Positions 24,620 through 31,798 of a stretch of 51,357 nucleotides of DNA are shown here, in pieces. Position 1 is the first letter of the stretch, and every line of letters begins with the position of its first letter. A program made the position numbers and the translations under genes. The notes under the pieces are model-generated. The model had not been told where the DNA came from. It ran no database searches and was given only the letters and a program-made list of their open reading frames with translations. The stretch is from positions 1 to 51,357 of the forward strand of contig DIAS01000065.1 in the NCBI GenBank assembly GCA_002415855.1, written 5' to 3'. Source of the stretch: Bacteroidales bacterium UBA5072 (lineage in GTDB: Bacteria; Bacteroidota; Bacteroidia; Bacteroidales; UBA10428).

Positions 24620-27586
24620 TTAGAAACGTACCTGAAGTCCAAGTACATATTGTTTATTGTTGGGATACTTGAATTCTGCATAACCGGGCAGACCGTTGGC
24701 TGGATTAATTGAAACTTCCGGATCCTGCCCCCAGAAATTGGTGAAGGTGTAAGGATTATCCGCACTAAGTGAAACAGAAAGCCCGGTGAGTTTCATACTG
24801 GATACCCAGGATGCAGGGAGTTCATAGGTCAGTGAGATGTTACGGATCTTCAGATAGCTGCCATCTTCAATGAACCGTGTTGAGGCGTCATAGGAATTAC
24901 TGGCATTCTGCGGCAGCGGATGGTCGGCGACATCACCTGGCTGCTGCCATATTTTCCAGTCGTCTCTGGGCATTATCACGTTAAATCCCACATCCTGCAG
25001 ATCATGGTCAACATATCGTCTAAAATAGTTATAAATCTTATTGCCCGAAACGAAGGAAAAATTAGCCCTCAGGGATATACTTTTATACTTTATTTCGGTT
25101 CCGAATCCGCCCTGGAATTTAGGCATCGGGCTTCCGTACTCGATTTTCCTGGCAGACTGATAGTCATGTGTGGGATTACCATTTTCATCAACCCAAAGCA
25201 TTGAACCATTGGCGGGATCGATGCCATAATACTCCTTGGCATACCAGGAATACAGGGTCCCTCCGTCGTGATAAATCTGGACAATGCCATAGTCGTTGGC
25301 ATTGTAAATGGTATCGCCGCCAAAGCCGGACAGACTGTTCTGATTATACCCGATCGAAAAGTCCGTAGTCCAGGTGAAGTTTGTTGTTTTTATATTGGTG
25401 GAAGACATACCCAGTTCAAATCCGGTGTTTTCCGCCTGCCCCACGTTCTGCCATTGTTTTTTGAAACCTCCTGAGGGGGGAAGATCGCGGTATACAAGCA
25501 GGTTGTCCGTTACGTTATTGTATACGTTAAAATCAATGGAGACCCGGTTGAACAGCCCCACTTCCAGTCCAACGTTGAACTGAGTGGTTTGTTCCCATGT
25601 CAGATCGGGATTGGCCATCTGGTAAGGTACCGCAGCGGTTTCGCCATCGTATTGCGTTGTATAGCTGAACTGTTCCAGGTACATATAAGGACCTATGTCC
25701 TTCATACCGGTCTTTCCCCAGCTTACTTTCAGCCGCAGGTTATTGATAAAATTCAGATTCTGCATGAAATCTTCATTGTTGATGCTCCAGGCTCCGGAAA
25801 TGCTGGGGAACGCGGCCGTACGGTTATTGGCTGCAAAGGAGGAGGATTGGTCCACCCGGTAGGAACCCGACAGAAAGTATTTGTTGTTGTAGTTGTAATT
25901 TACCTGTGAAATCAGTGACTGCATGGCAGATTTGTTGGGCGCACCTTCGATTGTATACTGCCCCGAGGCTACTGATGGCACGCTCATACCTTCAGGAATG
26001 CCTGTTCCGGAGCCACTGATGTAATCGGTTTTATCACCCTGTGCCTCAAATCCGGCCAGTCCGCTTATTGAGTGGGCTGCACGCTGAAAACTGAATTTGA
26101 GCAGGTCGGTGGTGATCCCGCCATAGTTCAGATCGCTTCTTGAGCTGACATACCCGGTTCCGAAATACGACAGGTTATCGCAGGCAGCGGAATAGTATTG
26201 TTTGTCCATAAACGTGTTGGCACTTAAACGGTTGGTTGATGAAAAAGTAAGCCAGTTGGTCAGCTTTACAGTCAGGTCAATGTCATAATCGAGACCATAA
26301 CCCAGGTTGCTCAGTTCCGAGTTTTCAGCTGACTGTATAGGGTTAATCTTGTCTTTCGACCAGATCCCTTCGGCTTCCTTGAAACTTCTCGGATTGCCAT
26401 TTTCATCATAGGGATCGTCCCAGGGCATGCTGGTGTATGAATAATAAATGTCCATATAATTAGCCCCCCGGGTTTTTGAGCCGCTTAAATTGATATTGTT
26501 GGTCAGTATTACCCGGTCGGAGAAAGTATAGGTGGTATTGGCGCGTAAATTGATCCGTTTATAATTGGTATTGATAAAAGTGCCTTCCTCATCATAATAG
26601 CTTGCACCTATATAATAGGACAATTTTCCGGCGTTACCGGCAGAGGAAAGGAAGTAATTCTGTACCAGCGCCGGCTTGAATGTTTCGTTCAGCCAGTCTG
26701 TATTCACATCAAGAAGTGATTGGGGACGGGCTTCAATGAATTTCCTGTCGTCAATAACGAAAAGTTCAGGGTCACGGAAGTACTCACGGTGATAATTGTA
26801 AAGGGTTTTGCTGTCCATCATATTCACATGCCCGTGATCAGCCACACGTACACCGGCAGCTGCCTTGAATTCAAACTGTGTTTTCCCGGATCTGGCTTTT
26901 TTAGTGGTAATAACAATAACGCCGCCATTGGCCTGTGATCCGTATAAAGCAGTCGCACCGGCGTCCTTCATCACAGTGATGGTCTCCACGTCATTGGGGT
27001 CATAATTTCCTCCGATGATACCATCAACAACGTATAAAGGACCTTGCGGAGCACTAAAAGATGAAACACCCCTGATACGGATATCCGGTGTAGCACCGGG
27101 TGTGCCGGAGGCGTTAATGACCTGGATGCCCGGCACCTTGCCCTGTAACATGGTGCCAATATCGTTGGCCGTTACATCGAGCAGTTTGTCGGATGAAACA
27201 GTTGTGACAGCACTGGTAATCTCACCACGCTTAAGGGTGCTGTAACCCATAACCACAACTGACTCAAGTGACGTGATGCTGGGAATCAGAATTACATCGA
27301 TGGTAGCCTTGTTTTCGACAATAACTTCCTCGGTATTGAAGCCAATAAAACTGAAAACCAGTACATCCTCTCCGTTCCGGACAGAGATGTTGTAGGAACC
27401 GTCCGACCCGGTAACCACACCCTGGCTGGTACCCTTGATCAGAACATTTACTCCGGGCATCCCCTGGTTGTCTTCGGCAGAAAAAACCCTGCCTTTTACA
27501 GGAATTTGCCCGTAAGCAAAACTGCTTGCTGTAATCAGACCTAAAAACAGCAATACGCTTTTAAAATGGACTGAGAATAATTTCAT
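24620..27586 (-). CDS. SusC/RagA-family TonB-dependent outer-membrane transporter
   Basis: A 988-residue outer-membrane importer that works with the downstream SusD. A signal peptide is followed by a carboxypeptidase-regulatory-like domain (about 28-110; IPVKGRVFSAEDNQGMPGVN), the plug (about 115-230, with DIRIRGVSSF, YVVDGIIGG and GATALYGSQANGGVIVITTK) and a C-terminal beta-barrel ending in an aromatic residue (QVRF). No STN domain is present. With susD and the PKD lipoprotein it forms the uptake half of the locus; the GH36 and aga-like genes supply cleavage and catabolism. Confidence 0.95.
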   Translation of the reverse strand: MKLFSVHFKSVLLFLGLITASSFAYGQIPVKGRVFSAEDNQGMPGVNVLIKGTSQGVVTGSDGSYNISVRNGEDVLVFSFIGFNTEEVIVENKATIDVILIPSITSLESVVVMGYSTLKRGEITSAVTTVSSDKLLDVTANDIGTMLQGKVPGIQVINASGTPGATPDIRIRGVSSFSAPQGPLYVVDGIIGGNYDPNDVETITVMKDAGATALYGSQANGGVIVITTKKARSGKTQFEFKAAAGVRVADHGHVNMMDSKTLYNYHREYFRDPELFVIDDRKFIEARPQSLLDVNTDWLNETFKPALVQNYFLSSAGNAGKLSYYIGASYYDEEGTFINTNYKRINLRANTTYTFSDRVILTNNINLSGSKTRGANYMDIYYSYTSMPWDDPYDENGNPRSFKEAEGIWSKDKINPIQSAENSELSNLGYGLDYDIDLTVKLTNWLTFSSTNRLSANTFMDKQYYSAACDNLSYFGTGYVSSRSDLNYGGITTDLLKFSFQRAAHSISGLAGFEAQGDKTDYISGSGTGIPEGMSVPSVASGQYTIEGAPNKSAMQSLISQVNYNYNNKYFLSGSYRVDQSSSFAANNRTAAFPSISGAWSINNEDFMQNLNFINNLRLKVSWGKTGMKDIGPYMYLEQFSYTTQYDGETAAVPYQMANPDLTWEQTTQFNVGLEVGLFNRVSIDFNVYNNVTDNLLVYRDLPPSGGFKKQWQNVGQAENTGFELGMSSTNIKTTNFTWTTDFSIGYNQNSLSGFGGDTIYNANDYGIVQIYHDGGTLYSWYAKEYYGIDPANGSMLWVDENGNPTHDYQSARKIEYGSPMPKFQGGFGTEIKYKSISLRANFSFVSGNKIYNYFRRYVDHDLQDVGFNVIMPRDDWKIWQQPGDVADHPLPQNASNSYDASTRFIEDGSYLKIRNISLTYELPASWVSSMKLTGLSVSLSADNPYTFTNFWGQDPEVSINPANGLPGYAEFKYPNNKQYVLGLQVRF

Positions 27587-27626
27587 AGATTGTAGGTTAT
27601 TGTATTAGGATAATATGAACAAAATA

Positions 27627-27653
27627 GAAAGTTCATAAACTTTCATTTCACTT
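27627..27653. promoter_or_regulatory. Operator candidate over the susC transcription start
   Basis: GAAAGTT-CATA-AACTTTC (27627-27644) is a perfect 7-bp palindrome. It continues into AACTTTCATTTCACTT (27638-27653), which on the other strand contains AATGAAAGTT, the same 10-mer as the 21176-21185 site. It lies directly downstream of the susC -7 element (27660-27667), where a repressor would block initiation. Confidence 0.5.
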
Positions 27654-27659
27654 CTAAGA

Positions 27660-27667
27660 CAAAGATA
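27660..27667 (-). promoter_or_regulatory. -7 element TATCTTTG of the susC operon
   Basis: The minus strand reads TATCTTTG, an exact TAnnTTTG match. The predicted start near 27653 leaves an approximately 67-nt leader before the susC ATG. No good -33 element is present, which would fit a promoter needing an activator or simply a weak one. Confidence 0.55.
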
Positions 27668-27723
27668 AAAATTATTTTTAATTGTTATTATCTTTTGTTA
27701 TATTTTTTTTCAATTATAAAAGG

Positions 27724-27759
27724 TTATGAAAGCTTATTAATTATATATTTGTTTCATAA
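27724..27759 (+). promoter_or_regulatory. Promoter and TTATGAAA/TTTCATAA operator of the second DMT permease gene
   Basis: TATATTTG (27744-27751) is an exact TAnnTTTG element, 34 bases before the permease ATG. It lies between TTATGAAA (27724-27731) and its reverse complement TTTCATAA (27752-27759). The arrangement of palindromic arms around a -7 element is the same as in front of deoR. Confidence 0.5.
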
Positions 27760-27785
27760 AACATAAGTCTAACAACTATCTTATT

Positions 27786-28649
27786 ATGAAAAGTAACCGT
27801 ATCTGGCTGGTATATGCTTTAGTCACTACTGTATTCTGGGGTGTGTGGGGTGCATTTATTGAAATTCCCGAAAAATCAGGTTTCCCTGCAACACTTGGGT
27901 ATGTGGTGTGGGCAATAACCATGATTCCCTGTGCTGTTTACGCCTTGCATAAAATAAATTGGAGACCTGAACATGACAAACGATCGGTATTTCTCGGCTC
28001 GACTGCCGGATTGTTGGGAGCAGGTGGTCAGCTTCTGTTATTCCAGGCTTTGCGGCAGGGACCTGCCTATATTGTATTCCCTGTCATTTCTCTCTACCCC
28101 GTACTTACCATAGTGATGTCACTGATTTTTCTCAAGGAGCGCACCCACAAAAGACAATGGACTGGTATCGTGCTGGCATTGGTTGCCATGTTCTTTTTAT
28201 CAAATCCCCAGATTAATCCTGGTCACTCTTCCGGTATCGGGTGGCTTGCACTGGCCATCCTTGTATTTGTCATGTGGGCTGTACAGGCGTATGTCCTGAA
28301 GTTTTCAAACAATACCATGCAGGCCGAGAGCATATATTTCTACATGATGCTGACATCACTGCTGCTGACGCCGGTTGCAATTCTCATGACTGATTTTTCC
28401 ATACCTGTAAACTGGGGTTTCAGGGGACCCTGGCTGGCAGCCATGATACAAATACTCAATGCTGTAGGAGCGCTGACCCTGGTGTACTCGTTACGCCACG
28501 GCAAGGCTATCCTTGTAGTTCCCTTGACTGGTCTGGCGCCGGTTATTACGGTAATTCTGTCACTTATCATCTATGGTGTGGTGCCCGGGGGTATACTGCT
28601 TACGGGACTGGTACTGGCTTCCGTTGCCATCGTCCTGCTTGCTGAATAG
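27786..28649 (+). CDS. EamA/DMT-superfamily permease, candidate sugar importer of the locus
   Basis: 287 residues with about ten membrane helices in two halves; GQLLLFQALRQGPAYIVFPV and SLRHGKAILVVPLTGLAPVI mark the repeated core. The DMT superfamily includes the glucose/ribose porter group, so an inner-membrane sugar import role is reasonable. It is divergent from susC, shares the operator-like motif with the aga-like genes, and no PTS or MFS importer is present. I infer that it carries the sugar released in the periplasm into the cytosol. Drug/metabolite export is the alternative. Confidence 0.85.
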   Translation: MKSNRIWLVYALVTTVFWGVWGAFIEIPEKSGFPATLGYVVWAITMIPCAVYALHKINWRPEHDKRSVFLGSTAGLLGAGGQLLLFQALRQGPAYIVFPVISLYPVLTIVMSLIFLKERTHKRQWTGIVLALVAMFFLSNPQINPGHSSGIGWLALAILVFVMWAVQAYVLKFSNNTMQAESIYFYMMLTSLLLTPVAILMTDFSIPVNWGFRGPWLAAMIQILNAVGALTLVYSLRHGKAILVVPLTGLAPVITVILSLIIYGVVPGGILLTGLVLASVAIVLLAE

Positions 28650-28701
28650 AAACAATTTGGCATATATCTTGCAGATACTAAAATCCACGAAATCCGACCG
28701 G

Positions 28702-30915
28702 ATGAACTACAAGGAGCTCAACAACAAGTATCAGCAGGTTTTTGACTACCTATCAAAAAGCCGTATCAAGGATGCCCTGGATATTTTGGGCATACTCTGT
28801 AACCATTGTCGTAACCGGGATCTCAGAGCGCAGCTCGAATCACACGCAGATACCTACCTGAACATGCTCAAATATGCGTTTGAACTGAGCGATGATCCGC
28901 AAAAGGAAAAAGTGCACGACCGGCTGATCAAAGACATAATCGGACTGGCTGATGATGTCCGGGAGGATATTATCCGTTCGAACAGCCTGCTGAATTATTA
29001 TAAACTCCGGATTGAACCGGAATCCCTGTCAGACCAGGTCGTGTCAGATGTCTCACAGGTGGTCGATAAGCTGATCCTGCAAAAGGAATCGGATGCTGAG
29101 GCGGATGCAATGTCGGTATTTACATCAGCCGCGTACAAAGAGAATATCAGGGCACTGTTCAGGATCATCTGGCATTCCAATAAAATGAAGGATACCGAAA
29201 TCAGCCTTCTTGAGAAAATAAGCAGGAAGGATACCATTGCCTGGTATGACAAATGTGTGCTTGTAAGTGCTTTAAACCTGTCACTTATCCGCCATTTTGA
29301 CAGTAACAAGATCAGTCTGTTATTCAGTTTTTATGAAAGCGAAGAAAAGCAGGTATGGGAGAGGGCACTGATAAGCCTTGTCCTCGGCCTTGCATTTTAT
29401 GACAGCAGGTTAGGGTACTATCCCGAAATTCTGCAACGCCTGAAAGCCATACAGGGGATGAAACGCGCCGATCAAAGCATTGAAATAATCATTCAGCAGT
29501 ATATCAAGGCGCGTGAAACAGAGAAAATAACGCGCAAGATTCAACAGGAGATCCTTCCTGAAATGATCAAGATCAAATCCAGGCTGGAGGAAAAACTTGA
29601 CCTTGAAAACTTGCTTTCTTCCACAAACCTGGAAGACAAGAATCCGGAATGGGAATCTTTTTTCAAGGAATCCCCGGATGTGTATAATAAACTCGAGGAA
29701 TTCACCAACCTGCAGCTGGAAGGCGCGGATGTTTTTCTGGGTGCCTTTGCCATGCTCAAGCAATTCGATTTTTTCAACGAGGTGAACAATTGGTTTCTTC
29801 CGTTTTACAAGGAGAATGATTACATATCAGCCTCTTTCGAGGGGATAAGCGAAGGAATTGATTTGAAACAGTTTGGAGAGGGCATTGAACGGAGCAATTT
29901 CCTGTGCAATTCAGACAAGTACTCATTTTGCCTGAATATAAGGCAAATGCCGGCTTTTCAGAAATCCACGGTTATGGAATTATTCAACATGGAGCTAAAG
30001 GCCATGAACGAAATGGCGGAAGATGATGAGCTGATCAATTCAGATACCCGCACCAGGGTAATCATAACACAGTACTTTCATGATCTGTACAGGTTTTATA
30101 AGCTGCATCCCCTTCGCAGTGAATTCGACGATGTTTTTACCATGCCCCCGGCTATTTATGAAACCGGATTTTTCAAACTGTGGGTAGATGATATCAACAT
30201 ATTGCGGAACATCGGTGAATTCTTTTTTGCCAAGGATTATTTCCGCGATTCCTTGGTGATATTCAAGCAGATTGTGGAAACGAACAATATCTATGAACTT
30301 TATGAAAAAATAGGGTATTGCCATCAGCAGCTCGGCGAATTTGATAAGGCACTTGAATATTATCACAAGGCTGAATTGCTTGACAGAAACAAGCTTTGGC
30401 TGATCAACCGCATCGCCTGGTGTTACCGGAAGAAGAATGAATACGAAAAGGCGCTCGAATATTATCATGAGGCGGAGCAGCTTGAACCCGATGATTTGCA
30501 GGTACAGGCTTGTCTGGGACATGTTTACATGGAAATGGGCAATTATGAGGCAGCCCTGAAGTATTATTTTAAGGTGGAGTACCTGCAACCCGACAACCAC
30601 AAGGTACGCAGGCCTATTTCATGGTGCTCCTTTATGCTCGGCAAAATGGACAATGCCTTAAAATACCTCGAAAAATCGCTGCTCAACACCACCAGCAAAA
30701 ACGATTATATGAACCTGGGACACATATACTGGTGCTTGGGTAAAAAACAAAAGGCCATTGAGAATTACAGGCTTTGCCTGCAGGCTGCCAACTGGGACGT
30801 TGACTGGTTTTCTAGGGTTCTGCACGAAGACAGCAGATACCTTGAAAAATATAGTATCCCCGCCATCAATATTCCGCTGATGATTGATTATGTGAGGTTA
30901 TCGGTAACGCCATAG
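28702..30915 (+). CDS. Tetratricopeptide-repeat protein of unknown function
   Basis: 737 residues from the ATG at 28702, with no signal peptide, so probably cytosolic. The first about 500 residues are predicted helical with no family recognised. The last about 200 hold at least four TPR units, e.g. QLGEFDKALEYYHKAELLD, KKNEYEKALEYYHEAEQLEP, EMGNYEAALKYYFKVEYLQP and CLGKKQKAIENYRLCLQAA. It probably acts as a scaffold. The frame extends upstream into the permease gene, but that part lacks similarity to the rest and overlaps a real gene. It lies 52 bp downstream of the permease and could be co-transcribed. Confidence 0.8.
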   Translation: MNYKELNNKYQQVFDYLSKSRIKDALDILGILCNHCRNRDLRAQLESHADTYLNMLKYAFELSDDPQKEKVHDRLIKDIIGLADDVREDIIRSNSLLNYYKLRIEPESLSDQVVSDVSQVVDKLILQKESDAEADAMSVFTSAAYKENIRALFRIIWHSNKMKDTEISLLEKISRKDTIAWYDKCVLVSALNLSLIRHFDSNKISLLFSFYESEEKQVWERALISLVLGLAFYDSRLGYYPEILQRLKAIQGMKRADQSIEIIIQQYIKARETEKITRKIQQEILPEMIKIKSRLEEKLDLENLLSSTNLEDKNPEWESFFKESPDVYNKLEEFTNLQLEGADVFLGAFAMLKQFDFFNEVNNWFLPFYKENDYISASFEGISEGIDLKQFGEGIERSNFLCNSDKYSFCLNIRQMPAFQKSTVMELFNMELKAMNEMAEDDELINSDTRTRVIITQYFHDLYRFYKLHPLRSEFDDVFTMPPAIYETGFFKLWVDDINILRNIGEFFFAKDYFRDSLVIFKQIVETNNIYELYEKIGYCHQQLGEFDKALEYYHKAELLDRNKLWLINRIAWCYRKKNEYEKALEYYHEAEQLEPDDLQVQACLGHVYMEMGNYEAALKYYFKVEYLQPDNHKVRRPISWCSFMLGKMDNALKYLEKSLLNTTSKNDYMNLGHIYWCLGKKQKAIENYRLCLQAANWDVDWFSRVLHEDSRYLEKYSIPAINIPLMIDYVRLSVTP

Positions 30916-30994
30916 GCATCTTCTCAGGCTTTTCCAGGGGCCATTTACCTTTCAATTTGTGCCGTTCACCGATTTTGACTTATATTTTTCCCAC

Positions 30995-31015
30995 CGGTTC
31001 GGTAGATTTGAACCG
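30995..31015 (+). promoter_or_regulatory. -7 element TAGATTTG inside a CGGTTC/GAACCG palindrome
   Basis: TAGATTTG (31003-31010) is an exact TAnnTTTG match. It is enclosed by CGGTTC (30995-31000) and GAACCG (31010-31015), a perfect 6-bp inverted repeat. A TTTG at 30974-30977 is 25 bp upstream, longer than the usual 19-21. Predicted initiation falls near 31016-31018, which affects the start choice of the next gene. Confidence 0.4.
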
Positions 31016-31031
31016 TTAAATGAAAGTACCC

Positions 31032-31655
31032 ATGAATATTTTAATTCTTAATGGCAATCCGTCTGTTGAAAATGCTGAATTCGACCGATATATAGAGGGT
31101 TATCGGTTGAAATTGCATAAAACGGCTCATTATGTGAAAGCCTTCCTGTTACGTGATTTGAGGCTTAACGGTGTTGACGGGATTTCAACAGAAGGTCCGA
31201 CGGAAGAGTGCCGGTTTTACCAGGACGATCTGAGGTACATTGTTAACAGCCTGCAGGAGGCTGATTTAATTGTATGGGCAAGTCCTCTCCGGCAGGGTGC
31301 TGGCTCAAACCTAACCAGGATGGTTCAGCAGCGTGTTTACAGGTATTTACAGAACAGCAGGGCATCCGTTGCCGGTTATATGACTGATTTGCAGTCACAC
31401 CCAAGAATTCCGCTCATAGGGGCCATTCTTCAGCCGGAATCGACCACCACCTCACAGGAGATACTGCTGAACAAACTTACACAGGAAAGGTTGGCAGCCG
31501 AACTTCAAACCGTACTTAGTTTCTTGATCACTACCACTTCGGATCTGGCCGATGCTTTGGGTGTAACTTTCCGAAGCTTTGACTACAGGCTTTATATTGA
31601 GGATACCTGCAACGACCTGGTCAGTGGTGCCGTAACAGAAAGGAAAGTTATCTGA
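31032..31655 (+). CDS. Flavodoxin-fold NAD(P)H-dependent oxidoreductase-like protein
   Basis: 207 residues from the ATG at 31032. The N terminus MNILILNGNP is the first strand and FMN phosphate-binding loop of the flavodoxin-2/NADPH-dependent FMN reductase fold, and ADLIVWASPLRQGAGSNLTR is the second conserved loop (usually PxxxxxxPxxxK). An ATG four codons upstream (31020) is also possible, but it would be almost leaderless from the 31003-31010 promoter element. It may reduce quinones, flavins or metals; the sequence does not say. It has no clear operon partner. Confidence 0.7.
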   Translation: MNILILNGNPSVENAEFDRYIEGYRLKLHKTAHYVKAFLLRDLRLNGVDGISTEGPTEECRFYQDDLRYIVNSLQEADLIVWASPLRQGAGSNLTRMVQQRVYRYLQNSRASVAGYMTDLQSHPRIPLIGAILQPESTTTSQEILLNKLTQERLAAELQTVLSFLITTTSDLADALGVTFRSFDYRLYIEDTCNDLVSGAVTERKVI

Positions 31656-31705
31656 AACACCGATTGTGCATTTTGACGATAAATTACACCTGTTTGTCGA
31701 TAATC

Positions 31706-31736
31706 TTTGGGTGATCGTATCAATTCCTTAAATTTG
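31706..31736 (+). promoter_or_regulatory. Textbook Bacteroidetes promoter of the TonB transporter/DUF4249 operon
   Basis: TTTG (31706-31709), a 19-bp spacer and TAAATTTG (31729-31736) match the phylum consensus TTTG-N19-21-TAnnTTTG fully. Predicted start near 31743, giving a leader of about 55 nt before the ATG at 31799. It is the best promoter in the window, implying constitutive sigma factor use. Confidence 0.75.
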
Positions 31737-31798
31737 ACCAGGCCTTACTTCAGGCTTTATGTTCTATTCCCTTTATAATCAGATATATCAACCGTTTC

